Assembly: GCA_900320065.1 (NCBI GenBank)
Contig: ONQV01000002.1
Span: 1-59,872, forward strand
Reading direction: 5' to 3'
Origin: an uncultured Eubacteriales bacterium
Lineage (GTDB): Bacteria > Bacillota > Clostridia > Christensenellales > Borkfalkiaceae
Length of the DNA: 59,872 nucleotides
Part shown: one piece after another, positions 36,338 to 44,282 of the stretch
How the letters are laid out: each line of letters starts with the position of its first letter
How positions within the stretch are numbered: position 1 is the stretch's first letter
Notes under the pieces: generated by a model
Database searches by the model: none
Told to the model about the DNA's origin: nothing
The model's input: the letters and a program-made list of their open reading frames with translations, nothing else
Position numbers and translations under genes: made by a program

Positions 36338-37180
36338 ATGAATGCATATATGATAACTAATAAAAAAGAAAAACACAACTATAAAGCGTTTTTTAAGCAG
36401 TATAAATGGTTGCATTTTGCGTTAATTATGATGCTTATAGTAGCTTTGTTTTTGGTTGTAGGAATTTTTTCAAATTGGTTTAATAATTGGGAAGGGCTAA
36501 AAGAATTTAGTGGTTGGGCAAGTTTGATAGCAGGGATATTAACTTATTTTGGCTCATCATTTTTGGGGATAGTGGTTTTTTTTAATACATGGCAACGACA
36601 GAAGATTGAAGACGAGTCCTACGTAATAATGGCTGAAGTGAATTGCAAGTGTTTTTGCGAGAACGATAAACTTCGTCCTTATAGTGAAACAGAATTAAAT
36701 TTACTAGGCAATAAATATAAAACATGGGGTGGTTCTGGGGCTGAAAAACCATGTGGATATATGGGCGTTAGAATTAGAAATTTAAATGAGAAATTGCCCA
36801 TGTACATCAATATCGTTAGCGTATATTATGTAAACGACAATAACGAATTAGTTAGTACAAAATATGATTTTAAAGCCACAGAAGAATTGGGGCTACCACT
36901 TGATTATAAGGAAATAAATTGGTGTTATATTGGAATTGATAACAGTTTAATAAGAAATGGTTCTCTTAATAGATTTGTATATGTACTAAGATTTACCAAC
37001 ATAAAAGGTGATGATAAATATTGTTGCTACTTTGTTAACTTATTCCCCAACGGAATTAACCCATTGCCCATATATCTTACTGCAAAAGAATATGAACAGT
37101 CGATTAAAACAAATAAACACCCATTTGGTAAGTATAAGATGTTTTTAGAATATATGATTAAAGATTATAAAGCGCATTAG
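36338..37180 (+). CDS. Second two-TM membrane protein of the cluster
   Basis: 280 residues. TM helices at about 24-45 (LHFALIMMLIVALFLVVGIF) and 58-84 (SGWASLIAGILTYFGSSFLG), then a basic TWQRQK junction and a cytoplasmic domain with beta character (GYMGVRIRNLNEKLPMYINIVSVYYV, RFVYVLRFTNI). AT-rich like the first membrane protein. It lies between Mod and Res, 50 bp after Mod and ending on the base where a GTG for Res could begin. Not recognised. The topology and SGW(I/A)S motif shared with the 33572 protein suggest a paired role. Confidence 0.7.
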   Translation: MNAYMITNKKEKHNYKAFFKQYKWLHFALIMMLIVALFLVVGIFSNWFNNWEGLKEFSGWASLIAGILTYFGSSFLGIVVFFNTWQRQKIEDESYVIMAEVNCKCFCENDKLRPYSETELNLLGNKYKTWGGSGAEKPCGYMGVRIRNLNEKLPMYINIVSVYYVNDNNELVSTKYDFKATEELGLPLDYKEINWCYIGIDNSLIRNGSLNRFVYVLRFTNIKGDDKYCCYFVNLFPNGINPLPIYLTAKEYEQSIKTNKHPFGKYKMFLEYMIKDYKAH

Positions 37181-37194
37181 TGAGTAGGTTTTTT

Positions 37195-40100
37195 ATGAAA
37201 TTTAAATTTAAGATTCAACAATATCAGACGGATGCGGTAAATGCCGTTATAAACGTTTTTAAGGGACAACCTTATATGGATAAAGTTTCCTATTTAAGAG
37301 ATTTAGGGAACATAACTTCACCCAAACAAATCGGTATTTTAGAAGACGATATTTTAAGTAGTGACGGCAGCGGGTTTGAAAATGCGTCGATAGGGCTTTC
37401 CGACACGCAATTACTTGAAAATATCCGTAGTTTGCAACTTGAAAACAATATAAAGCAATCTTCCGCACTTTCTAAACCGTTAGGGCAGAATTGCCGTTGT
37501 TCGCTTGATATAGAAATGGAAACGGGAACGGGCAAGACTTATTGCTACATAAAAACTATGTTCGAGTTAAACAAGGTTTACGGTTGGAGCAAGTTTATCG
37601 TTGTCGTTCCGTCAATCGCTATTCGTGAAGGCGTTAAAAAGTCCTTTGAAGTAATGGAAGATCACTTCTTCGAAACTTACGGCAAAAAGGCAAGGTTCTT
37701 TATATATAACAGTAAAAATCTTAATCAACTCGATAACTTTTCCGCAAGCAAAGATATTTACGTTATGATAATAAACAGTCAGGCGTTTGCTCAATCCTTA
37801 AAAGAAGGTGCGAATAACGAAGCGGCGCGTATTATTTACAACAAGCAGGATAGTTTCGGTTCTCGCCGTCCGATAGACGTTATTGCGGCTAACCGTCCTA
37901 TCGTTATTTTAGACGAACCGCAAAAGTTAGGCGGCGACGCTACGCAAACTTCGTTAAAACGTTTTAATCCGCTGTTCTCGTTAAACTATTCGGCAACGCA
38001 TAGGGACACGCATAACCTTATTTACGTTTTAGACGCACTTGACGCTTATAACAAAAAACTCGTTAAAAAGATAGAAGTAAAGGGCTTTGAACTTAAAAAC
38101 TTACACGGCACGGAAGGGTTTGTTTATCTATCTAAAATTTTAGTCGATCCCGTTAAACCGCCTATGGCAAGGCTTTCTTTTGATATGAGAAAAGCCGATA
38201 ATTCCGTTATACGAGCGACTAAAATCGTTTCCGTAAACGACAGCCTTTACGATTTATCAAAGGGCAATTCAGATATTCCGCTTGAAGAGTATAAAGAAGG
38301 CTACGTTATCAAAGAGATTAACCCCGTTGATAATACGGTAACTTTCTTAAACGGGCTTGTTTTATCCGTGGACGAAGTTAAAAACGATATTTCCGAAAGG
38401 GATATGCGTCAAATTCAAATTCGTGAAACTATTATTTCACACTTTGAAAAGGAAGAAAGACTTTTCAATCTCGGGATAAAATGTTTGTCGCTTTTCTTTA
38501 TAGATGAAGTAGCGCATTACCGCAAATATGACGAAGACGGCAACGAACTATTAGGCGATTTCGGTGTAATGTTCGAGCAAGAATACACAAGCGTATTAAA
38601 CGAGTATTTATCGCTTATAGAAACGCCGTATATAAAATATTTAAAATCAATCAACGTTAAGGACACGCATAAAGGGTATTTTTCAATAGACAAAAAGGGG
38701 CGTGCGGTAAACTCTGCCGTAAACCGCAAGGGCGAGTGCGAAGATATTTCCGCTTACGATTTAATATTAAAGAACAAAGAACGGCTTTTGTCGTTTGACG
38801 AGCCGACTCGGTTTATTTTTTCCCACTCGGCACTTCGTGAAGGTTGGGACAATCCTAACGTGTTCCAGATTTGTACTTTAAAACAATCGGGTAGCGAGAT
38901 AAACAAACGACAGGAAGTAGGGCGTGGTATGCGCCTTTGCGTAAACTCCGCAGGCGATAGAATAGATAGTTCGTTTTCTTCGGTTAAAGTTCACGATATA
39001 AACGTTTTGACGGTTATTGCAAGCGACAGTTATAAGGATTTTGTCAGCGACTTGCAACGTGATATTAAAGAAACGCTTTACGAAAGACCTACAAAAGCCA
39101 CGCGCGAATATTTTGCCGGCAAGTTCATTAAAGTCGGCGACGAGTTTGCTGAAATTACCAAAGAGCAAGCGGCTAAAATCGAACGCTATCTTATCAGAAA
39201 CGATTATATCGACGATGACGGCAACGTTACGGACACTTACAGGCAAGACGCGGAGACGGGCAAGTTAGCGCCGCTTTCCGAAGAACTTGCACCGCTTGCT
39301 GACGGTATTCATAAACTTGTTCAGGCAATATTTGATGAAAAAGTGCTTGACGAAATGGTTACTTCCGCAAACAAGCCTAAAATTACTGACAATGATCTTA
39401 ACGAAAGGTTCAGTCAAAAAGAGTTTCAGGAATTGTGGAAGCGTATCAATCATAAATACGCTTATACCGTGGAATTCGATAGCGACGAACTTGTCGAAAA
39501 GTCCGTTTCCGCCATTAACGAAAATCTTTTTGTTACGGAACTTACTTATAAGCGGACAATCGGTTCACAGGGTGAAAGCATTTTAGATTTTAACGAAGAA
39601 AAAACAAAAACCACTACTCTTAAAAATACCGCAGGGTCTTCCGTACCTTACGATTTAATAGGACAAATTTGCAAAGGAACTAAACTTACCCGTAAAACGG
39701 TTGTTAAAATTCTTAAAGGATTGCGTGCGGATATTTTTGCTATGTTTGCTAAAAATCCCGAAGAGTTTATTACAAAGGTAATTGATTTTATTGACGAGCA
39801 AAAGGCGACTATGTTCGTTGACGAAATTAAGTATAATATCACCGACGAAGAGCCGTATTCGAGCGATATATTTACAGTCAGCAAAAATCTTTTGTCGCTT
39901 GACAAGGCGTATAGAGCGGACAGGCACATTACACCTTACGTCGTTTACGATAGCGATACCGAGAAAAACTTTGCTATGGATTTGGATAGAGCGAAAGATG
40001 AAGTATGCGTGTATGCTAAACTTCCAAGGGGATTTAAAATCCCGACGCCCGTCGGAGATTATTCACCTGACTGGGCAATTGCTTTTTACGAGGGCAAGGT

Positions 40101-40278
40101 AAAATATATTTACTTTGTTGCAGAAACAAAAGGCAGTATGGACAGTATGCAATTAAAAGGCACAGAAAAAGCAAAAATTAATTGTGCCAAACGGTTATTT
40201 GCGATGATAAACGACGGCGAAGTGCATTACGATGTTGTTGATACATACCAGCACTTGATGGATATCGTTAGTAAATAA
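37195..40278 (+). CDS. Type III restriction endonuclease subunit (Res)
   Basis: 1027 residues. DEAD-type translocase with Walker A Lys114 (METGTGKTY), DEPQ box 240-243 (ILDEPQKLGG), SATHRDTHN, and motif VI VGRGMRLC at 575-581. The C-terminal nuclease is PD-(D/E)xK with P958-D959 and E977-x-K979 (AETKG). All key residues are present, so it should be an active ATP-dependent nuclease working with Mod. ATG 37195 is preferred; GTG 37180 overlaps the preceding stop and is possible. Followed by a long gene-free stretch. Confidence 0.92.
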   Translation: MKFKFKIQQYQTDAVNAVINVFKGQPYMDKVSYLRDLGNITSPKQIGILEDDILSSDGSGFENASIGLSDTQLLENIRSLQLENNIKQSSALSKPLGQNCRCSLDIEMETGTGKTYCYIKTMFELNKVYGWSKFIVVVPSIAIREGVKKSFEVMEDHFFETYGKKARFFIYNSKNLNQLDNFSASKDIYVMIINSQAFAQSLKEGANNEAARIIYNKQDSFGSRRPIDVIAANRPIVILDEPQKLGGDATQTSLKRFNPLFSLNYSATHRDTHNLIYVLDALDAYNKKLVKKIEVKGFELKNLHGTEGFVYLSKILVDPVKPPMARLSFDMRKADNSVIRATKIVSVNDSLYDLSKGNSDIPLEEYKEGYVIKEINPVDNTVTFLNGLVLSVDEVKNDISERDMRQIQIRETIISHFEKEERLFNLGIKCLSLFFIDEVAHYRKYDEDGNELLGDFGVMFEQEYTSVLNEYLSLIETPYIKYLKSINVKDTHKGYFSIDKKGRAVNSAVNRKGECEDISAYDLILKNKERLLSFDEPTRFIFSHSALREGWDNPNVFQICTLKQSGSEINKRQEVGRGMRLCVNSAGDRIDSSFSSVKVHDINVLTVIASDSYKDFVSDLQRDIKETLYERPTKATREYFAGKFIKVGDEFAEITKEQAAKIERYLIRNDYIDDDGNVTDTYRQDAETGKLAPLSEELAPLADGIHKLVQAIFDEKVLDEMVTSANKPKITDNDLNERFSQKEFQELWKRINHKYAYTVEFDSDELVEKSVSAINENLFVTELTYKRTIGSQGESILDFNEEKTKTTTLKNTAGSSVPYDLIGQICKGTKLTRKTVVKILKGLRADIFAMFAKNPEEFITKVIDFIDEQKATMFVDEIKYNITDEEPYSSDIFTVSKNLLSLDKAYRADRHITPYVVYDSDTEKNFAMDLDRAKDEVCVYAKLPRGFKIPTPVGDYSPDWAIAFYEGKVKYIYFVAETKGSMDSMQLKGTEKAKINCAKRLFAMINDGEVHYDVVDTYQHLMDIVSK

Positions 40279-40389
40279 ATTTTTAATAAATAAAAATTGG
40301 AAGCGAGGTTTATTGCTTTGCTTTTTTATGTCTAAAAACATATAAATATCCACTTATAATTATAAATTAAAAACAATTTTTCATAATAT

Positions 40390-40515
40390 TTAAACTGATA
40401 ATTTGAGTGTGTGGGCGTGTGCTTGGCTATATACAAGTCGGCGTCGCTTCGCTCCGCCGAAGCCAAGCACACGCCCACGACCTGACCGCTTTTGCTATAA
40501 TACTCAAACAGTTAA
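40390..40515. repeat. About 126-bp imperfect palindrome with 18-bp perfect core stem; repeat copy B
   Basis: The core arms at 40411-40428 and 40461-40478 (GTGGGCGTGTGCTTGGCT and its exact complement) enclose TCGGCG/CGCCGA. Outer TTAAACTG...TTGAGT matches ACTCAA.CAGTTAA at the far end. This MITE-like structure holds the motif shared with copies A and C-E. Gene-free region after Res. Confidence 0.75.
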
Positions 40516-40540
40516 TTGCAGTAAATACCTTAAAACAGAA

Positions 40541-40597
40541 GACGGGGGCGGAAAGTCGCCCGCTAACCCGCTATAGCGACCTTTCCGCACTCCCGTC
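40541..40597. repeat. Second long imperfect hairpin
   Basis: GACGGG-GCGGAAAG-CGC on the left pairs with GCG-CTTTCCGC-CCCGTC on the right, with small bulges. It could be a terminator-like or mobile small element downstream of Res. No long T-run follows. Confidence 0.55.
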
Positions 40598-40690
40598 ATT
40601 TATTATTTTATCTGTGGTTTTAAGTAGTTTTTGAGTTTTTAACGTTATCTTTTGTTTTCTAAAAGATTTATTTACGCACAAAATGCTATT

Positions 40691-40726
40691 TTGAGTGTAG
40701 GGCGTGTGCTTGTCTTGATACAAGTA
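40691..40726 (+). repeat. Dispersed repeat, copy C
   Basis: TTGAGTGTAGGGCGTGTGCTTG-TCTTGATA-CAAGTA. It shares TTGAGTGT...GGCGTGTGCTTG with copy B and GATACAAGTA with copy E. Confidence 0.65.
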
Positions 40727-40799
40727 CCTTAATTTTTTGCCCGTTCGGCTGTTCACTTTGCCATAGGTCAGCGGGAGCATCAAGGATAAAAAACTTTTT

Positions 40800-40830
40800 A
40801 GGCTTACCTTTACTTGGTAAGCCTTTTATT
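40800..40830 (+). terminator. Hairpin terminator in the gene-free region after Res
   Basis: AGGCTTACC (40800-40808) pairs with GGTAAGCCT (40816-40824), followed by TTTATTTTTA. Upstream of the HTH gene. Confidence 0.65.
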
Positions 40831-40961
40831 TTTACCCTAAAAACTTTTTTATTTCTCCCTTGATTCTCCCAAGTATAACCATAAATCTTCTTAAATCCAT
40901 TTCGCCCTATGGCGCGTTTACTTGTGCCTTCGGGCAAAAAAATTTAAGGAGATCATTTAAA

Positions 40962-41585
40962 ATGGATTTCAAATGTAAAACTTATGCTTGTGATGAAATT
41001 ATCACTATCGACAACGTTAAAGAGTTAAGCGAATACCTTTCTGTAAACAGCGTTAAGGCTTTTATGCGCTTCTCCCGTGTAGATTTCTTCTTCAACCTTT
41101 ACGATAATTTATTCAGAGATATACGCTGTAAAAACGATTACCGCTATATCTTTTCTCCCGCTTACGATATAGTTATGGACGCTTACTGCTTTTTATACTC
41201 CCATTTAGGTAAAAGATTAAACGATATAACGAAAGTATCTAAATACGGGGTATTGAAAGAAATGACAATACTCGGCGGGTGTATGTTTATTCTATCCAAA
41301 CATATACGGCAGGATTTATTTACTTATAACTGCAAGGACATAGATATATGCAGAAAGTCAGAATTACGTATAAACGATTATTACGATTATTCTGAAGACG
41401 AGTGGCTTAAAGTTGACGAAACGATAGAGAAACTCGAACTTAATGAAAGCGAACTTAAAGTGCTTGATTGTTTGATAAGCGGTAAATCTTTATCCGAAAC
41501 GGCAAGGACAATATCCTGCGGGGTATCTACCGTCTTTGACCGCCGACACAAATTACAAAAGAAATATTTGAGTTTAATAGGATAG
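40962..41585 (+). CDS. Sigma-70-region-4/LuxR-like HTH protein of the island
   Basis: 207 residues. The N-terminal part is not recognised and Cys/Tyr-rich. The C-terminal about 50 residues form a DNA-binding HTH (ELKVLDCLISGKSLSETARTI, then STVFDRRHKLQKKY), as in sigma-like proteins encoded by integrative elements. It probably controls element genes such as the integrase. The start at 40962 has TTTAAGGAG 10-11 nt upstream; the frame is open to 40860 but without a better start. A strong terminator follows. Confidence 0.6.
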   Translation: MDFKCKTYACDEIITIDNVKELSEYLSVNSVKAFMRFSRVDFFFNLYDNLFRDIRCKNDYRYIFSPAYDIVMDAYCFLYSHLGKRLNDITKVSKYGVLKEMTILGGCMFILSKHIRQDLFTYNCKDIDICRKSELRINDYYDYSEDEWLKVDETIEKLELNESELKVLDCLISGKSLSETARTISCGVSTVFDRRHKLQKKYLSLIG

Positions 41586-41601
41586 AAACACCATAAAATT
41601 T

Positions 41602-41658
41602 TACTAACCGAGGAATGGTAAAAAAAGTTTACCAAACCTCGGTTAGTTTTTTATACAA
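41602..41658 (+). terminator. Strong terminator after the HTH gene
   Basis: ACTAACCGAGG-AATGGTAAA pairs with TTTACCAA-CCTCGGTTAGT, followed by T6. About 18 bp of pairing. Confidence 0.9.
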
Positions 41659-41700
41659 TAATATTACTATAAAAAACAGTCTTTTTTAACGCTTTTACAG

Positions 41701-41731
41701 TTATGCGTGTGCTTGGCTTTTAAACAAGTAG
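41701..41731 (+). repeat. Dispersed repeat, copy D
   Basis: GCGTGTGCTTGGCTTTTAAACAAGTAG: CTTG/CAAG mini-stem with the family's GCGTGTG lead. Confidence 0.65.
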
Positions 41732-41757
41732 ATAGGCGTTTTTATAAAAAAGTGCCG

Positions 41758-41790
41758 TTAGGCGTGCGCTTGGCTTGATACAAGTAGAGA
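41758..41790 (+). repeat. Dispersed repeat, copy E
   Basis: TTAGGCGTGCGCTTGGCTTGATACAAGTAGA, 58 bp after copy D. The leading GTTAGGCGT is shared with copy A. Confidence 0.65.
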
Positions 41791-41800
41791 ACTTTTTTAT

Positions 41801-41828
41801 CGTGGACAGACCTTTGTCCACGTTTTTT
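41801..41828 (+). terminator. Intrinsic terminator in the gene-free region before the integrase
   Basis: CGTGGACA-GACCTT-TGTCCACG followed by T7. Confidence 0.8.
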
Positions 41829-41910
41829 TATAATTTAAAAATATAAGCGGGAAAAAGTCTTCCGCTTAAAGTGGAATAATGATAAAAAAACAGATATAGG
41901 CATAAATACC

Positions 41911-41988
41911 ATGAAACAAATCCGTTCTCTTGTCTTGTTTTTCTTCGTCGTTAGTCTAATCTTCCCGTTCGCAATGTCAAGGCGGTAA
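41911..41988 (+). CDS. Possible 25-aa hydrophobic peptide
   Basis: MKQIRSLVLFFFVVSLIFPF then AMSRR: basic start, one membrane-spanning segment, basic end, stop 41986-41988. The upstream ribosome binding site is weak. Surrounding sequence 41840-42310 is gene-free and rich in inverted repeats (AGTCTATG...CATAGACT; GTCAAGG...CCTTGAC), which could be integrase or excisionase binding sites or an antisense RNA pair. The call is tentative. Confidence 0.3.
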   Translation: MKQIRSLVLFFFVVSLIFPFAMSRR

Positions 41989-42314
41989 AAAGTCTATGGC
42001 ACGTTGAGTTTACCTTTCGGCTACCATTTGTCCGCTTTTTGGTAACTATTTGTATTCTCATAGACTACTACGTATAATCTTGCTACCGTGATAGAATAAA
42101 AACGTCAAGGTATTAACCGACTTTTTAACCGTCGTTTTACTTTTTCCTTGACATTGCTTGCGTCCAGATTATCCGTCTCTTTGAAGAAAACCAAGGAGAA
42201 CGGATATATGATAAAATTTAATACTTCGTAAAAAGGCACTTTAGTAAAATTTCACAACCTTTATAACACGCTTATATAAAAGTCGAAAGCGTTAAAGTAA
42301 AACAAGTAAAAAAT

Positions 42315-43517
42315 ATGGCAGAACAGGCTTTAATGATTCAATCCGATTTAAAAAAACTATCTTCCGCTATTGTTGCAATGGCAAGCGTAAGTAACTCCGA
42401 AGAAATAATTCAGGGGTTATTATTTAATGCCTTTAATAAATACGCGAAAGACTTGAAGAGACAGCCTGCTATGCCGGATAAGCCTTTACTTGCTTTTACG
42501 AAACAAGAATTAAAAAACATGCCAAAAGATTTTATGAAGGAATTCAGAACGGAAGGTATAACGGCGCGGGTAATGAAACGTAAAATAAGCAAAAACGCCT
42601 TTTCGTATATAATCAGATACCGCCGAAACGGATATAACATCGTCGTTTGCGGAAAGACGTTGGAAATAGCGAAAGAAAGGTTTATGGAAAAACTTAAAAC
42701 CGCTGAAAAAGTATCACGCGGCACGAAAGTTCAATCGGCGTTTAAATCTTTTACTCTATATTATTTTGAAGCGTTCCGCAAAAAGAAAATATCGACAGCA
42801 ACGTATCAGGCGGATATAAACAGGTGTAAAAAGTATTTATTTTCTTATTTCGGTGAAAAGCCCATATCTAAAATAACTCCTTATGAGTGCCAAGAGTTGA
42901 TTGAAACGATAACAAACGAAGGCAAAGGAAAAACCGCCGACGAGATATATTCGCTTATGTCAATTATTTTTAAGGGCGCGATATTGCACGATATTATAAA
43001 GAAGAACCCGCTTGATCTCGTTTTCCATCAAAAACACGAAAGCGAACACGGGCACGCGCTTACAAAGGACGAAGAAAATTTGCTTTTAGAGAATACCAAA
43101 GGCACGCCGTACGGTTTAATGTTTGCCGTAATTCTTTATACGGGAATGCGCCCTAACGAGTATTCGACGGCTGAAATAAACGGAGATTTTATCGTATGTA
43201 AGAACAGCAAAAGGAAGAATAAAAAGGTAGAATATAAAAAGATACCTATAACGCCTATGCTTGCGCCATATATAACGGAAGAAACAGTTTTGAAATTTTA
43301 CAATACGTACAGCATAAGGGATAAGTTTAATTCGATTTTGCCTAATCACATTTTATACGATTTAAGGACAACGTTTTATTCTCGACTTAAAGAGTGTAAC
43401 GTTGCGGACAATGCTATAAAAGAATTCGTAGGGCATTCACTCGGGGCACTTGGCAATACATATACCGACCTTTCCGACGAATATTTGCTAAAAGAAGGGC
43501 AAAAATTTCTGTATTAA
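42315..43517 (+). CDS. Tyrosine recombinase (integrase) of the island
   Basis: 400 residues. N-terminal arm-binding type region (about 90-135), core-binding SAM-like domain (about 145-235: STATYQADINRCKKYLFSYFG), catalytic domain with R279 (TGMRPNEYS), Y348-D-L-R351 in place of the usual H-x-x-R, H374 (FVGHSLG) and nucleophile Y383 (NTYTDL). All essential Arg and Tyr residues are present. It lies 3'-end first against tRNA-Glu, the usual position for integrases that use the tRNA 3' end as att. The start at 42315 lacks a strong Shine-Dalgarno sequence. Confidence 0.9.
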   Translation: MAEQALMIQSDLKKLSSAIVAMASVSNSEEIIQGLLFNAFNKYAKDLKRQPAMPDKPLLAFTKQELKNMPKDFMKEFRTEGITARVMKRKISKNAFSYIIRYRRNGYNIVVCGKTLEIAKERFMEKLKTAEKVSRGTKVQSAFKSFTLYYFEAFRKKKISTATYQADINRCKKYLFSYFGEKPISKITPYECQELIETITNEGKGKTADEIYSLMSIIFKGAILHDIIKKNPLDLVFHQKHESEHGHALTKDEENLLLENTKGTPYGLMFAVILYTGMRPNEYSTAEINGDFIVCKNSKRKNKKVEYKKIPITPMLAPYITEETVLKFYNTYSIRDKFNSILPNHILYDLRTTFYSRLKECNVADNAIKEFVGHSLGALGNTYTDLSDEYLLKEGQKFLY

Positions 43518-43533
43518 AACTTAATAAACTTAT

Positions 43534-43566
43534 AAAAACGGGTGCTTTAACAGTACCCGTTTTTTA
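43534..43566 (+). terminator. Integrase terminator
   Basis: AAAACGGGTGC / GTACCCGTTTT (GC-rich middle, about 9-bp stem) followed by T6. Confidence 0.85.
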
Positions 43567-43647
43567 TGGTTTTAAAAATAAATTTAGGAATAAAATATTA
43601 AATAAATAAAATAGAACGCCAAGAAAACCACTGTCGATTTTAATGAT

Positions 43648-43690
43648 TTTTGGTGCAGTAAAAACTGCACCAAAAACTACACCAAAACGC
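43648..43690. repeat. Hairpin and repeats near the att site
   Basis: TTTTTGGTGCAG-TAAAA-CTGCACCAAAAA perfect stem, then ACTACACCAAAA repeating the right arm. It lies 130-160 bp from the att core on the integrase side and could be integrase arm sites. Confidence 0.4.
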
Positions 43691-43765
43691 AGAATTGAAC
43701 AAAAAATTTTTACGCAAAAGTGGGCAAAACACCCCTTGTCAGTGTATAAAAATGGTCAAAGACAC

Positions 43766-43796
43766 GAAAAAACAGCCCTTTTTGGACTGTTTTTTC
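43766..43796 (-). terminator. Island-supplied terminator for the tRNA transcript
   Basis: On the minus strand AAAAAACAGTCC pairs with GG-CTGTTTTTT around a short loop, directly after the tRNA-Glu 3' end. It replaces the displaced chromosomal terminator at 26456. Confidence 0.7.
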
Positions 43797-43803
43797 AAAA
43801 AAG

Positions 43804-43826
43804 TGGTGACCCCAACGGGATTCGAA
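43804..43826 (-). repeat. att site within tRNA-Glu
   Basis: The 3' 23 bp of tRNA-Glu including CCA, identical to 26498-26520. The tRNA remains intact at this junction. Confidence 0.92.
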
Positions 43827-43878
43827 CCCATGATACCACCGTGAAAGGGTGGTGTCTTAACCGCTTGACCATGGGGCC
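43804..43878 (-). tRNA. tRNA-Glu (anticodon TTC), CCA encoded
   Basis: 75 nt on the minus strand: acceptor GGCCCCA pairs with TGGGGTC, anticodon loop CTTTCAC, T-loop TTCGAAT, then A and CCA. It is the integration target of the island; its 3' half is common to both att copies. Cotranscribed after tRNA-Met. Confidence 0.96.
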
Positions 43879-43947
43879 TCATTAGCGTTCAGTTTGTTTT
43901 GCGGAAAATATTTATCTCTTTTCGCCGATTGCGGCGTAAGTTGATTT

Positions 43948-44024
43948 TGGTAGCGGCGGGTGGAGTCGAACCGCCGACCTGCCGGGTATGAACCGGCCGC
44001 TCTAACCATCTAAGCTACGCCGCC
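43948..44024 (-). tRNA. tRNA-Met (anticodon CAT), elongator type
   Basis: 77 nt on the minus strand: acceptor GGCGGCG/CGCCGCT, D-loop AGATGGTTAGA, anticodon stem GCCGG-TTCATAC-CCGGC, T-loop TTCGACT, encoded CCA. The sequence pattern is elongator tRNA-Met, not initiator or the tRNA-Ile lysidine type. Confidence 0.94.
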
Positions 44025-44070
44025 ATATACGTTCCGCCAAAACGTACTCAAAGCAACTAAATGCTTATGT

Positions 44071-44099
44071 ATTATATCCAAATTCTCGGATAAAGTCAA
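44071..44099 (-). promoter_or_regulatory. tRNA operon promoter
   Basis: Minus strand TTGACT (44099-44094), 17-bp spacer, TATAAT (44076-44071). It drives tRNA-Met then tRNA-Glu. Confidence 0.88.
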
Positions 44100-44282
44100 T
44101 TTATTTTGACCTTTTTACGCAAATTTTTCAAAAAAATTTATTTTTATCATTATTGTGGCATATAAAACAACAAAATCGCACAAAACAGGTGTAAAAAAGG
44201 GGGAAAAAGCGATAATCTCTTTCTTTTTTTCACGGAATATGTTATCATATTACAAAATGAAAAGTGAAAAGGAGAAAATATT

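Larger units (their letters stand above)
26498..43826. mobile_element. 17.3-kb integrated island in tRNA-Glu
   Basis: Bounded by 23-bp direct repeats of the tRNA-Glu 3' end. A tyrosine recombinase (42315-43517) lies next to the intact tRNA, and a chromosomal terminator is displaced to the far end. Cargo: DUF4143-type ATPase, Fic protein, extended type III restriction-modification-like cluster, sigma-like HTH protein and small hairpin repeats. No replication, conjugation or phage structural genes are visible, so it is a small mobilisable or satellite-type defence island. Confidence 0.85.

Noticed and set aside
29645..40278. DISARM or BREX system
   Set aside because: A helicase and methyltransferase are present, but no DUF1998 protein, PglX, PglZ or Lon-like BREX protein; the PD-ExK Res and DPPY Mod are type III.
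40686..40937. 83-codon minus-strand frame
   Set aside because: Its C-terminal end is made of the dispersed repeat and a terminator hairpin lies inside it; no ribosome binding site or domain. A real small gene is not fully excluded.
40390..41790. CRISPR array
   Set aside because: Repeats are few, unequally spaced, diverged and hairpin-forming, with no cas genes in the window.
43643..43885. 80-codon frame running through the tRNA-Glu gene (GDPNGIRTHD...)
   Set aside because: It is a read-through of the tRNA antisense strand, a well-known false gene, with no ribosome binding site.
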